In this document: in pieces, positions 1 to 8,268 of the stretch
How positions within the stretch are numbered: the stretch's first letter is position 1
How the letters are laid out: every line of letters starts with the position of its first letter
Origin: Winogradskyella algicola
GTDB taxonomy: Bacteria; Bacteroidota; Bacteroidia; Flavobacteriales; Flavobacteriaceae
Length of the DNA stretch: 64,000 nucleotides
Direction: 5' to 3'
Assembly (NCBI RefSeq): GCF_005869935.1
Contig: NZ_SZQF01000001.1
Span: 620,001 to 684,000 of the forward strand
Program-made: the position numbers and the translations under genes
Notes under the pieces: generated by a model
The model's database searches: none
What the model was told of the DNA's origin: nothing
Seen by the model: only the letters and a program-made list of their open reading frames with translations

Positions 1-551
1 CAGAAAACACATCAGCAGCTACCAAACAGGCAGTAAAGCCTAATGCAAATGCTTTTGCTTTTATAAAAACAAGTTCTAACTGGGAGTCTATGACAACCAA
101 AGACTTTTTTAAGTCAACAAGTTTCTGGTGTTTGTTATTGTTGCCGTTTTTAGCAATTCCATTAGCTATAGTAATCCGAAGAGAAAAAGACAAACGCAAA
201 GCTGATATTATTGGTAGTCGTGTTAGAAAAGCAGACCGTTTAGCAAAAAAATATTTGAGTGAAGCTAAAAAGAATTTAGGACAGAAGGAAGCATTTTATG
301 AGTCACTAGAGCGAGCTCTTCATAATTATTTAAAAGCAAAATTGCGCATTGAAACGAGTGATTTTAATAAAGAGAAAATAGAAACATTACTTACTAAAAA
401 AAATGTAGAAAGTACTGTTGTTTCTGAATTTATCTCAATTATAGAGAGTTGCGAATTGGCAAGATATACGCCAATAACAAATGTAACTATGCAGAATGAT
501 TACGATAAAGCGGCAAAAACAATTTCATTAATAGATAAACAAATAAGGTAG
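1..551 (+). CDS. batD: BatD-family protein, C-terminal part (5' partial)
   Basis: The reading frame is open from base 3 of the window, so this is the 3' end of a longer gene that starts outside. About 183 residues remain. Near residue 40 of the fragment there is one hydrophobic segment, followed at once by a basic stretch (IRREKDKRK), which is a membrane anchor with a cytoplasmic tail. The tail is helical and charged. BatD proteins of Bacteroidota have a large periplasmic part, a C-terminal transmembrane helix and a tail like this. The assignment rests on that architecture and on the TPR/SH3 BatE-like gene that starts one base after its stop. Bat proteins are linked to aerotolerance and envelope stress, but their biochemical role is not settled. 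Confidence 0.75.
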   Translation, partial: ENTSAATKQAVKPNANAFAFIKTSSNWESMTTKDFFKSTSFWCLLLLPFLAIPLAIVIRREKDKRKADIIGSRVRKADRLAKKYLSEAKKNLGQKEAFYESLERALHNYLKAKLRIETSDFNKEKIETLLTKKNVESTVVSEFISIIESCELARYTPITNVTMQNDYDKAAKTISLIDKQIR

Positions 552-552
552 T

Positions 553-1314
553 ATGAGAAAGGTATTGTTTCTGTTAGTGGTTTGTATTACTTGTTTTGGT
601 TTTTCTCAAAACAATCAGCTATTTGATGAAGCAAATGCTTTGTATAATGATGGTAAATATGCAGAGGCTATTGATAAGTATGAGGCTATTTTAGATTCGG
701 GACAACATTCTGCAGAACTTTACTTTAATTTAGGAAACGCTAATTATAAGCTTAACAATGTAGCACCAAGTATATATTATTACGAAAAGGCATTACTGCT
801 AAATCCAGATGATGAGGATATTAAAAACAATCTGGCAGGTTACGCTCAAAATATGACAGTTGATGCCATAGAAACAGTCCCACAAGTTGGTTTTGCCAGA
901 ATTATTAATAACATAGTTAATACTTTTAACACAGATGCTTGGGCCAAAATGGCAATTGCAGGAGTGTTTATTTTTGTAATCTTATTTTTACTATATCACT
1001 TTTCTTACGCAACTTCAAAAAAGCGAATAGCCTTTGTTGTAAGTCTAATTGGTTTATTTTTTGCCTGTTTTTCAGTTGCAATGGCATTTCAGAAAGAAAG
1101 TTTAGACCATAAAGATAATCCTGCAATTGTATTTGCAAAGGAATCTAGAGTAAAGTCAGAAGCCAATAAAACCTCAGAGGAGGTTTTCAGACTTCATGAA
1201 GGTACTAAAGTACAAGTTTTGGAGACCTACGATGATTGGTATAAAATTGAACTTTCAGACAAATCTACAGGCTGGATTCCTTCAAAAGACATAAAAATCT
1301 TAAAGACCTTTTAG
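553..1314 (+). CDS. batE: BatE-like TPR and SH3-domain membrane protein
   Basis: A 253-residue protein. Residues 1-18 form a signal peptide ending FGFSQ. Residues 23-95 hold two tetratricopeptide repeats (NALYNDGKYAEAI, YFNLGNANYKL). Two transmembrane segments lie near 131-151 and 158-178. Residues 192-250 form a bacterial SH3 domain ending in GWIPSKDIKIL. This order is typical of BatE of the Bacteroides aerotolerance operon. The start lies one base after the batD stop, so the two are co-transcribed and probably translationally coupled. The TPR part would face the periplasm and is likely to bind partner proteins. The exact function in the Bat complex is unknown. Confidence 0.85.
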   Translation: MRKVLFLLVVCITCFGFSQNNQLFDEANALYNDGKYAEAIDKYEAILDSGQHSAELYFNLGNANYKLNNVAPSIYYYEKALLLNPDDEDIKNNLAGYAQNMTVDAIETVPQVGFARIINNIVNTFNTDAWAKMAIAGVFIFVILFLLYHFSYATSKKRIAFVVSLIGLFFACFSVAMAFQKESLDHKDNPAIVFAKESRVKSEANKTSEEVFRLHEGTKVQVLETYDDWYKIELSDKSTGWIPSKDIKILKTF

Positions 1315-1346
1315 ATATTGTTAACAAAATCATATATTGTGAGTAT

Positions 1347-1355
1347 TATATTTGC
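1347..1355 (+). promoter_or_regulatory. Bacteroidota -7 box upstream of small membrane protein
   Basis: TATATTTGC matches the TAnnTTTGC consensus exactly. Transcription should start near 1361. This argues against the in-frame TTG at 1352 and for the ATG at 1370 as the start of the next gene. Confidence 0.55.
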
Positions 1356-1369
1356 TGGTAGCACAACCT

Positions 1370-1663
1370 ATGATTTTAAAAAAAACAATTGCACTCTGCT
1401 TTGTGATATTATTCACATTGATAATAAGTGCACCAACCATTATTGTATCCTGCGATGATTCTGCAGATATTTCTGCATTTTTTGGAATGAACGAAGAGGA
1501 AGAGCAAGAAGATATAAAACTTCTCTTTGATTATACAGTTGAACTAACCCAAGATTTTTCAATAGACACTTCTAAAGTTGAACACATAGGTTATACAAGT
1601 AATAAATATCGTAAGCCACACTTAAATTTAATTTCACCGCCTCCCGAGAAACGTTTGGTTTAG
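1370..1663 (+). CDS. small membrane or secreted protein of unknown function
   Basis: 97 residues from the ATG at 1370. A basic start (MILKK) is followed by one hydrophobic segment to about residue 27 (ending IIVSC). The rest is soluble and acidic (DDSAD, then NEEEEQED), with a Pro-rich C-terminus. The Cys after IIVS could be a lipobox-like site, but the hydrophobic stretch is longer than in a typical lipoprotein signal, so a membrane anchor is as likely. An upstream TTG at 1352 is in frame but sits inside the -7 promoter box. It precedes the SulP transporter gene by 87 bases in the same direction. I do not recognise a family. Confidence 0.6.
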   Translation: MILKKTIALCFVILFTLIISAPTIIVSCDDSADISAFFGMNEEEEQEDIKLLFDYTVELTQDFSIDTSKVEHIGYTSNKYRKPHLNLISPPPEKRLV

Positions 1664-1750
1664 TTCCCGTCAATCAGAATATTAAAAAAGGTTTCAAAAT
1701 TTAATTTATAAAAGACTTAGAGGTTCCTCTAAGCATAAATAGTATTTATT

Positions 1751-3319
1751 ATGTTCAAATATTTAAAAAATGATTTGCCAGCGAGTATTGTAGTGTTTTT
1801 TGTAGCATTACCCTTGTGTTTAGGAATTGCTGTAGCAAGTGATGCACCACCTTTTGCAGGATTAATTGCAGGTATTATTGGTGGTATAGTAGTAGGCTTA
1901 ATATCAGGTTCTGAGGTTGGTGTTAGTGGTCCTGCTGCTGGCTTAGCAGCGATTGTACTGGCAGCCATTGCATCTTTAGGTTATGAAGCCTTTTTAGTAG
2001 CAGTAGTTTTAGGTGGTGTTATACAAATTATATTTGGAATCTTAAAATTAGGAATTATTGGATACTATTTTCCATCTTCTGTAATCAAAGGGATGTTAAC
2101 AGGTATTGGTATTATTATCATCTTAAAACAAATTCCTCACTTTTTTGGAATTGATAAAGATCCTGAAGGAAACTTTGTTTTGTTTGGTGGTGGTAGTAAT
2201 GTGTTTTCAGATATTATTAGTATACCTCAGAATCTTGGTTTGGGCTCAACAATTATTGCACTTGTAGCTATGGGAATACTAATCCTCTGGTCGCAAGTAT
2301 TAACCAAGAAGCATAACATTTTTAAACTTATACAAGGACCTTTAGTAGCAGTTGTTGTCGGTGTTATTTTCTATATCATAGGTAAGGATTCTTCACTAAA
2401 TATTGCTCAAAGTCATTTGGTTCAGGTTCCTGTACCAGATGGTATTGATAGTTTTTTAGGTCAATTTACATTACCAGATTTTAGTGTTATTGGTTCTACT
2501 GAAGTGTGGGTAACTGCATTTACCATTGCTCTGGTTGCAAGTTTAGAAACCCTATTGTGTGTCGAAGCTACTGATAAACTAGACCCTCAAAAGAGAGTGA
2601 CACCAACTAATCGCGAATTATTGGCGCAAGGTTCTGGTAATATTCTTTCAGGCTTAATTGGTGGAATTCCAATTACACAAGTTATAGTCCGTAGCTCGGC
2701 AAATATCCAATCAGGAAACAAAACAAAAGCAAGTGCCATTATTCATGGGTTCTTTCTATTAATATCCGTGATAATTATACCTAATATTTTAAATATGATA
2801 CCGTTATCGGTATTGGCAGCAATTTTATTTATTGTAGGTTTTAAACTTGCAAAACCAGCAACTTTTAAAGCTATGTGGAATTCTGGGTGGAAACAATTTG
2901 TACCCTTTATAGCAACAGTATTAATCATAGTCTTTAAAGATTTACTTTGGGGAATAGGTATTGGTTTAGCAATTGGTATTATGGTAACATTATGGCATAG
3001 TTATAAGAACTCACACTTTTTGCACAAAGAAGGTGAAAATATTGATGACGGTAAGATTAAAATGACTTTAGCTGAAGAGGTGACCTTTTTTAATAAAGCG
3101 GCAATTTTAAAAGAATTAGATCGTATACCAGAAAACTCTACCTTAGAATTAGATGTTAGTAAAACACGATTCTTAGATAATGATATTATTGAAATTCTTG
3201 AAGATTTTGCTTTTAAAGCTAAAGAACGAAACATAAATATTAAACTATTTTCCCAACGCGGAAATGTTGAGAATCCAGATAGTTTTATAGAGTTTTTTAA
3301 ACTAGAAAAAATACAATAA
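1751..3319 (+). CDS. SulP family inorganic anion transporter with STAS domain
   Basis: A 522-residue integral membrane protein. It begins with the SulP-type N-terminus (DLPASIVVFFVALPLCLGIAVA) and has GSEVGVSGPAAG near residue 55. The central loop (VEATDKLDPQKRVTPTNREL, then a Gly/Ser/Ile-rich helix) is characteristic of bacterial SulP proteins. About twelve transmembrane segments are followed by a cytoplasmic STAS domain near residues 425-520. SulP proteins carry sulfate, bicarbonate or other anions. A carbonic anhydrase gene follows 21 bases downstream, which favours bicarbonate, as in the BicA-type transporters of this family. Substrate is inferred from context only. Confidence 0.88.
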   Translation: MFKYLKNDLPASIVVFFVALPLCLGIAVASDAPPFAGLIAGIIGGIVVGLISGSEVGVSGPAAGLAAIVLAAIASLGYEAFLVAVVLGGVIQIIFGILKLGIIGYYFPSSVIKGMLTGIGIIIILKQIPHFFGIDKDPEGNFVLFGGGSNVFSDIISIPQNLGLGSTIIALVAMGILILWSQVLTKKHNIFKLIQGPLVAVVVGVIFYIIGKDSSLNIAQSHLVQVPVPDGIDSFLGQFTLPDFSVIGSTEVWVTAFTIALVASLETLLCVEATDKLDPQKRVTPTNRELLAQGSGNILSGLIGGIPITQVIVRSSANIQSGNKTKASAIIHGFFLLISVIIIPNILNMIPLSVLAAILFIVGFKLAKPATFKAMWNSGWKQFVPFIATVLIIVFKDLLWGIGIGLAIGIMVTLWHSYKNSHFLHKEGENIDDGKIKMTLAEEVTFFNKAAILKELDRIPENSTLELDVSKTRFLDNDIIEILEDFAFKAKERNINIKLFSQRGNVENPDSFIEFFKLEKIQ

Positions 3320-3340
3320 TTTGAAAATTAATAAGGAATA

Positions 3341-3970
3341 ATGAAAAAAACAGCAATAACAAAAGATATACAGAGCGCACTAACTCCTAATGGTGTTCTA
3401 CAAGATTTATTAGATGGAAATAACCGCTTTGTTAACGGAAAATTAGAAGGTGCAGATAATTCAGCACTAGTTCAGCAAACAACTGGAGGTCAATTTCCAA
3501 AAGCTGTTGTACTATCCTGTATAGATTCTCGTGTACCAGTAGAAACTGTTTTAGACCAAGCTATTGGTGATATTTTTGTAGCAAGAGTAGCTGGGAATTT
3601 TGAAAATACCGATATACTAGGAAGTTTAGAATATTCTTGTAACGTCGCAGGAAGTAAATTAATACTAGTCTTAGGTCATGAAAGTTGTGGCGCAGTAAAA
3701 GCCGCATGTGATGGTGTTGAGCTAGGTAACATAACAGCAATGTTAGAAAATATTATGCCAGCAGTTAGAAAATCTGCTGATGAGATTCAAGGTGAAGCAA
3801 ATTCATCTAATAAAGAATTTGTAGCTAAGACTGTAGAAAATAATGTAAGACTGACAATGGATAGAATTCGCGAGAAGAGTCCAATTCTAAAAGAAATGGA
3901 AGAGAATGATGAGATTGCTATAGTTGGTGGCGTTTACAGCTTACATACTGGTAAAGTAGAAATGCTTTAA
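3341..3970 (+). CDS. beta-class carbonic anhydrase
   Basis: 209 residues. It interconverts CO2 and bicarbonate using zinc. The zinc ligands of the beta class are visible: Cys60 in CIDSRVP, His113 and Cys116 in GHESCGAVKAA. The Asp62-Arg64 catalytic dyad lies in the same CxDxR motif. There is no signal peptide, so it is cytoplasmic. It follows the SulP transporter by 21 bases and ends in a clear terminator, so the two form an operon. The pairing suggests bicarbonate uptake coupled to interconversion with CO2, for carboxylation reactions or pH control. Confidence 0.93.
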   Translation: MKKTAITKDIQSALTPNGVLQDLLDGNNRFVNGKLEGADNSALVQQTTGGQFPKAVVLSCIDSRVPVETVLDQAIGDIFVARVAGNFENTDILGSLEYSCNVAGSKLILVLGHESCGAVKAACDGVELGNITAMLENIMPAVRKSADEIQGEANSSNKEFVAKTVENNVRLTMDRIREKSPILKEMEENDEIAIVGGVYSLHTGKVEML

Positions 3971-3991
3971 AAGGTAAAAATTTAAATAAGT

Positions 3992-4022
3992 AAAAAGTCA
4001 TTCATTAGAATGGCTTTTTTTA
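3992..4022. terminator. terminator between convergent carbonic anhydrase and cvpA
   Basis: An inverted repeat (AAAAAGTCATTC / GAATGGCTTTTT) with a 4-base loop and a T-run on the + strand. The A-rich 5' arm gives a T-run on the other strand too. It serves carbonic anhydrase and may serve both directions. It touches the cvpA stop codon. Confidence 0.8.
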
Positions 4023-4538
4023 TGCCTCTTCTTCAGGTATAGCTTCCTGTTCAGCTTCGCTTTTTATGAGATTAGGGAAAATCATTGGAGCAAGAGATTT
4101 TACAGGCTTATACAAAACACTTTCTTCTAAATCTTCTTTTTCCATAAAAGGTAGTGTGTTGTTTAGTTTATTAAAAACAATGAGTAAGACACTAAGGATG
4201 AGACCTATTTTAAGCGCACCAAACACACCTCCAAGTAGTTTGTTTAGAAGACCCAAAGCCGCAAAATCAGCTAGTTTTGTTAAGGCTTTTCCAGCCAAAC
4301 TTATAGCCAGTACTATAATTACAAACGTTATTGCAAATGCAACAATATTTATGGTTTTTTCGTTCCAGTCTACTTTAGATTCAAGTAGATCTGAAGCAAA
4401 ATAGCTAAAGTGAATAGCGCCATATACTCCAAGCACCAGAGCAACTAGCGACGCTATTTCAACAAAGAGTCCTTTAAAAAGACCTCTTATGAATCCAAAT
4501 AGTAATAGAGCAGCTAAAACAATGTCAATAAAACTCAT
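4020..4538 (-). CDS. CvpA family membrane protein
   Basis: 172 residues with four hydrophobic segments. The first is MSFIDIVLAALLLFGFIRGLFKGL, whose IRGLFKGL region is the recognisable CvpA start. The C-terminus is acidic (EEA). CvpA-family proteins are inner-membrane proteins named for colicin V production, and their molecular role is not defined. The gene stands alone between convergent carbonic anhydrase and a divergent unknown gene. Confidence 0.85.
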   Translation of the reverse strand: MSFIDIVLAALLLFGFIRGLFKGLFVEIASLVALVLGVYGAIHFSYFASDLLESKVDWNEKTINIVAFAITFVIIVLAISLAGKALTKLADFAALGLLNKLLGGVFGALKIGLILSVLLIVFNKLNNTLPFMEKEDLEESVLYKPVKSLAPMIFPNLIKSEAEQEAIPEEEA

Positions 4539-4597
4539 AAATAAAGCGATTTTGGTAAAAGTACATGATTTTTACCGTTTTAAAATAATAACGATTA

Positions 4598-4624
4598 TTG
4601 AGAGCTTTTAGTTTATTAACTTTG
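4598..4624 (+). promoter_or_regulatory. promoter, TTG at -33 and TAACTTTG at -7
   Basis: TTG at 4598-4600 and TAACTTTG at 4617-4624 form a Bacteroidota promoter with a 16-base spacer. The TTG that could be read as a start codon is thus the -33 element, and the gene starts at the ATG at 4649. Confidence 0.55.
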
Positions 4625-4648
4625 AAGCCACAATTTGTAAAGCGATTT

Positions 4649-5005
4649 ATGGCAAGAGACGAACAGTTAAAAGAACGATGGAATTTAGTAGTAGAAAAGC
4701 TATCTAAACAGTTTGCAGATGGTGATACGCTAGATTTAGATTCTATAATTTACCTCATTGGTGTACAAGAGCTTGGGCAAATACATCGTGAATACAAAAA
4801 AGATCATAAGCTAGATTTAATGCATATAGCCATATGTAAACTTTTGGAACCCTATGGGTTTTATGAGTTTGATTATGTAGATGACGATGGTTGGCCACAT
4901 TACAAAGTAAAAGAACAGTTACCATTTTTAAAAGCTGGTGAGCAAAGTGTGTTGATGAAAGAGGCCATTGTCAACTATTTTGTTGAAATGGAGTATATCG
5001 ATTGA
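4649..5005 (+). CDS. cytosolic protein of unknown function
   Basis: 118 residues from MARDEQLKERW. A longer frame opens at a TTG at 4598, but that TTG lies in the promoter. The protein has no signal or membrane segment. It is charged and mostly helical, with an acidic aromatic patch in the middle (YGFYEFDYVDDDGWPHY). I do not recognise the family. It stands alone, with its own promoter, between divergent cvpA and a small lipoprotein gene 60 bases downstream. Confidence 0.65.
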   Translation: MARDEQLKERWNLVVEKLSKQFADGDTLDLDSIIYLIGVQELGQIHREYKKDHKLDLMHIAICKLLEPYGFYEFDYVDDDGWPHYKVKEQLPFLKAGEQSVLMKEAIVNYFVEMEYID

Positions 5006-5065
5006 TAATCGTAGGAAAATACCAAAAAAGCTTTATTTTGCATTCCTAATCTTAAATCAATTATC

Positions 5066-5467
5066 ATGAAAAAATTACTAATTCTTTTTAGCGTTTTTGC
5101 TTTAACATTCACATCTTGTAGCAGCGATGATGATGGTGGTTCTCAGGATCCTTTCGTTGGAAATTGGAGATATTTTACGTCTTATGAAGATGGTGTTGAA
5201 TTTCCTCTAGATGACTGCGAGAATCAAGACACTATAAATGTATCTTCTAATGGTACATTTACAACAACATTGCACGATGATTTTGGTAGTGGTTGCGAGG
5301 TGGATGAAGTTTTAAATGGTACTTGGGATAATCTTGGGGAAGGAATTTATTCTTCAACTATCGATGGGGAAACTTTTGTACAAGAAGTGTCATTTGAAGG
5401 TAACAAGATGTACTTTGATGAAGTTGATGGTGGTGTTACTTACAGAGACGTTTTCATTAAAATGTAA
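5066..5467 (+). CDS. small lipoprotein, lipocalin-like
   Basis: 133 residues. The signal peptide ends in a lipobox (TFTSC) with the lipidated Cys at 18, followed by SSDDDGG, the acidic pattern linked with surface export of lipoproteins in Bacteroidota. The body (FVGNWRY, a repeated beta pattern, LNGTWDN) resembles the lipocalin-like domains of small flavobacterial lipoproteins. Two Cys in the mature part (in DDCENQD and SGCEVDE) could form a disulfide. Ligand and role are unknown. It is monocistronic, with a terminator 24 bases after the stop. Confidence 0.75.
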   Translation: MKKLLILFSVFALTFTSCSSDDDGGSQDPFVGNWRYFTSYEDGVEFPLDDCENQDTINVSSNGTFTTTLHDDFGSGCEVDEVLNGTWDNLGEGIYSSTIDGETFVQEVSFEGNKMYFDEVDGGVTYRDVFIKM

Positions 5468-5490
5468 GTAAATTCCAAATAGTCTTATAA

Positions 5491-5522
5491 AAACTCCTTA
5501 TGTTTAGTAAGGAGTTTTTTGT
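5491..5522 (+). terminator. terminator of small lipoprotein gene
   Basis: A 10-bp stem, AAACTCCTTA paired with TAAGGAGTTT, and a 7-base loop followed by a T-run. Confidence 0.88.
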
Positions 5523-5531
5523 TTTATTCCA

Positions 5532-5540
5532 TAAATTTGC
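5532..5540 (+). promoter_or_regulatory. -7 box of pheS
   Basis: TAAATTTGC is an exact match to TAnnTTTGC, 56 bases before the pheS ATG. No clear -33 TTG at the usual distance is visible. Confidence 0.55.
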
Positions 5541-5595
5541 CACTTGCTTTAAAATATACTGAAAATAAAATCAGTACAAAAAATTCAGCATAGAG

Positions 5596-6615
5596 ATGAT
5601 AGATAAGTTAAAAGAGCTGATAGCAGAGGCGGAAGCGTTTTCTGCACAGTCAAAAGAAGAAGTAGAAGCATTCCGAATTAAATATTTGGGGTCCAAAGGG
5701 TTGCTTAAGCAATATTTTGCTGAATTCAAAAACGTGGCAAACGAGCAAAAGAAAGAGTTTGGTCAGACTATAAATCAGCTGAAAAAAACAGCTGAAGATA
5801 AAGTCAATACTCTTAAGGAATCTCTAGAAAGCCAAGAAGAAGATAAAGGTCTTTATGGTGATTTGTCGCGTCCTGGTGAGCCAATTGCTTTAGGTGCTCG
5901 TCATCCAATATCTATCGTTAAGAATCAAATTATTGATATTTTTTCACGTATTGGTTTCAATGTTAGTGAAGGTCCAGAAATCGAAGATGATTGGCACAAT
6001 TTTACAGCCTTAAATTTACCAGAATATCACCCAGCACGCGATATGCAGGATACGTTTTTTATTCAGACAGATCCTGATATCTTATTAAGAACACATACAA
6101 GTTCTGTGCAGGTACGTTATATGGAAAACAATAAACCACCTATCAGAACTATTTCACCTGGCCGCGTATATCGTAATGAAGCTATTTCGGCACGTTCGCA
6201 TTGTTTCTTTCATCAAGTAGAAGGCTTATATATAGACAAGGATGTGAGTTTTGCCGATTTAAAACAAACATTGCAATACTTTACAACAGAGATGTTTGGG
6301 AAATCTAAAATTCGTTTACGACCTTCTTATTTTCCGTTTACTGAGCCAAGTGCTGAGGTTGACGTGTATTGGGGACTTGAGACCGAAACAGATTATAAAA
6401 TTACCAAAGGAACAGGTTGGTTAGAAATTATGGGTTGTGGTATGGTAGATCCTAATGTTTTGGAAAACTGCGGGATTGATTCTAAAGCATATTCTGGATT
6501 TGCTTTCGGAATGGGTATCGATAGAATAGCCATGCTATTGAATCAAATCAGTGATATCAGATTGTTAAGTGAAAATGATGTGCGCTTTTTAGAACAGTTT
6601 AAATCTGCTTTATAA
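5596..6615 (+). CDS. pheS: phenylalanine--tRNA ligase alpha subunit
   Basis: 339 residues, the normal length for PheS. It charges tRNA-Phe together with PheT. Residues 1-85 form the N-terminal coiled coil. The catalytic core follows, with class II motif 2 near 190-210 (GRVYRNEAISARSHCFFHQ) and motif 3 at 301-310 (GFAFGMGIDR). The beta subunit gene pheT is not adjacent, a separation common in Bacteroidota. A short unknown gene follows after 4 bases and is probably co-transcribed. Confidence 0.97.
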   Translation: MIDKLKELIAEAEAFSAQSKEEVEAFRIKYLGSKGLLKQYFAEFKNVANEQKKEFGQTINQLKKTAEDKVNTLKESLESQEEDKGLYGDLSRPGEPIALGARHPISIVKNQIIDIFSRIGFNVSEGPEIEDDWHNFTALNLPEYHPARDMQDTFFIQTDPDILLRTHTSSVQVRYMENNKPPIRTISPGRVYRNEAISARSHCFFHQVEGLYIDKDVSFADLKQTLQYFTTEMFGKSKIRLRPSYFPFTEPSAEVDVYWGLETETDYKITKGTGWLEIMGCGMVDPNVLENCGIDSKAYSGFAFGMGIDRIAMLLNQISDIRLLSENDVRFLEQFKSAL

Positions 6616-6619
6616 GATT

Positions 6620-7015
6620 TTGAAAAAAGACATTAATATTCCAGAAGTTAAGGATGTACACGTTGCTGTTGTGCAAGAAGAACATTTAGAGTACAAAACG
6701 TTAGACTGGAATGCCTACATTATAAATAATAGCGATAAAGATTTAGAAACTGTACTTATTGTTTCTCAAGGAAAATCTGAAACTAAAATGACACCTCCTA
6801 TGCGTCATACACTCGCAAAATTACCTGCGCGTAGTTATGCCAAAATTGAGTTTATGCAAGAGAAGGTTTTAGAATTGAATAATTCGTTTAAAGTCACCTT
6901 TTTTGAAGGTAACCAAATGTTTGATAAAACCTATGTGTTTAGAAAAAACACTATAAACGAAAAAGCACTTCAAACTATTCCTTTAATGCAGCTGAAAGGT
7001 GTTTTAGTGAAATAA
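6620..7015 (+). CDS. protein of unknown function downstream of pheS
   Basis: 131 residues. The only reasonable start is a TTG at 6620, four bases after the pheS stop; the next Met is more than 50 residues in. There is no signal peptide or membrane helix. The sequence has alternating polar and hydrophobic residues (WNAYIINNSDKDLETVLIVSQG), which suggests a beta-sandwich, and a motif TPPMRHTL near residue 58. I do not recognise a family. The tight spacing suggests translation coupled to pheS. Downstream lies a cluster of palindromic repeats. Confidence 0.7.
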   Translation: MKKDINIPEVKDVHVAVVQEEHLEYKTLDWNAYIINNSDKDLETVLIVSQGKSETKMTPPMRHTLAKLPARSYAKIEFMQEKVLELNNSFKVTFFEGNQMFDKTYVFRKNTINEKALQTIPLMQLKGVLVK

Positions 7016-7122
7016 ATTCCTGCGAAAGCAGGAATCTCTTAATTAAATTCTAGAATTTTTGTCATTCCGCAAATGAGGCGGAATCTATTTTATGTGAGAT
7101 CCTGAATCAAGTTCAGGATGAC
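7016..7122. repeat. cluster of three different intergenic palindromes
   Basis: Three palindromes lie side by side between convergent genes. They are ATTCCTGC-GAAA-GCAGGAAT (7016-7035), ATTCCGC-N7-GCGGAAT preceded by GTC (7064-7084), and ATCCTGAA-N5-TTCAGGAT followed by GAC (7099-7122). Relatives of the first are at 26749 and 22589, and of the third at 24052. They lack T-runs, so they are not simple terminators. They look like REP-type elements. Confidence 0.75.
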
Positions 7123-7132
7123 AACACGATTT

Positions 7133-8134
7133 TCAATCCAGCTTCTCAGTTAGTTTCTGAAAAACCTTTTTAGGGTTCTTGTTTTCGTAAAGTATTTCGT
7201 AAACCGCATTAATAATAGGTAAGCGCGTCTTCTTTTTGTTCTTTTTGTTGAGTTCAAAAGCACTTTTGGTAGCGTAATAGCCTTCAGCAACCATATTCAT
7301 TTCCATTTGTGCAGATTTTACGGTATATCCCTTACCAATCATATTACCAAACATCCTATTTCTAGAAAATACAGAATAACCAGTAACCAACAAATCACCC
7401 AAATAAGCAGAATTATTGATGTTACGTTTCATCTTGTGCATTTTCTTAATAAAACGTTTCATTTCACGAATAGAGTTACTCATTAACACACTTTGGAAGT
7501 TATCACCATAACCAAGTCCGTGCGCAATACCAGCAGCAATAGCGTAAATATTCTTCAGCATAACAGCATATTCTACACCAATAATATCGTCACTAGTTTT
7601 GGTTTTTATATAGTCACTAGATAAGTTTTTGGCAATGGCCTTGGCTTTAATGGCATCTGCGCAAGAAATGGTAAGGTAAGATAAGCGCTCTAGGGCAACT
7701 TCTTCGGCATGACATGGGCCTGCGATAACCGCAATATTTTCAAACGGAATATTATAAATGTCATGAAAATGCTCACCAACCAACAATCCAGATTCTGGAA
7801 TGATACCTTTTACAGCGGAAACAATAATTTTACTACTAATATTAGAAGTGAGTTTTTCTAATTCAGAATGCATAAAAGCTGAGGGAATCACAAAAATCAA
7901 TACATCTGCCCATTCAGCCATTTCATTTATATCATTGCTAAGTTTTAATTGCTCTGTATGAAACTCTACTGAGCTTAAGTAGCTTGGATTATGTTGTTCT
8001 TTTAATATGTGTTCTTTGGTGTAAACGCTACGCATGTACCAACCTACTTCATCTAAGTTTTCGCAAAGCATTTTTACAATGGCTGTTGCCCAACTTCCTG
8101 CTCCAAATACAGCATATTTTTTAGATTCACTCAT
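7133..8134 (-). CDS. gpsA: NAD(P)H-dependent glycerol-3-phosphate dehydrogenase
   Basis: 333 residues. It reduces dihydroxyacetone phosphate to sn-glycerol 3-phosphate, the start of phospholipid synthesis. The N-terminal Rossmann motif GAGSWATA is at 11-18. IAGPCHAEEVALE near 138-149 and the catalytic Lys at about 194 (EYAVMLKNIYAIAAGI) are typical of GpsA. Length is normal. A TATTTTTG -7 box lies about 26 bases before the ATG. It is monocistronic. Confidence 0.96.
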   Translation of the reverse strand: MSESKKYAVFGAGSWATAIVKMLCENLDEVGWYMRSVYTKEHILKEQHNPSYLSSVEFHTEQLKLSNDINEMAEWADVLIFVIPSAFMHSELEKLTSNISSKIIVSAVKGIIPESGLLVGEHFHDIYNIPFENIAVIAGPCHAEEVALERLSYLTISCADAIKAKAIAKNLSSDYIKTKTSDDIIGVEYAVMLKNIYAIAAGIAHGLGYGDNFQSVLMSNSIREMKRFIKKMHKMKRNINNSAYLGDLLVTGYSVFSRNRMFGNMIGKGYTVKSAQMEMNMVAEGYYATKSAFELNKKNKKKTRLPIINAVYEILYENKNPKKVFQKLTEKLD

Positions 8135-8159
8135 AGAATATATGTCGATTTTTGTATTT

Positions 8160-8167
8160 CAAAAATA
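8160..8167 (-). promoter_or_regulatory. -7 box of gpsA
   Basis: On the minus strand the bases read TATTTTTG, an exact TAnnTTTG, about 26 bases upstream of the gpsA ATG. Confidence 0.45.
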
Positions 8168-8268
8168 CATAAAATATAACTGTTTTAAGGCTGTAACAAG
8201 TGGCTTCATTTTGAATTTGGCATAGGTTTTGAAATTATAACGATAGTAACCCTAAAAACCGTTGAATT

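Noticed and set aside
1352-1354. TTG start for the small protein before SulP
   Set aside because: The TTG is part of an exact TATATTTGC -7 box; the ATG at 1370 fits a start after the transcription start.
7016-7122. CRISPR array
   Set aside because: The palindromes differ from each other, are not regularly spaced by unique spacers, and no cas gene is in the window.
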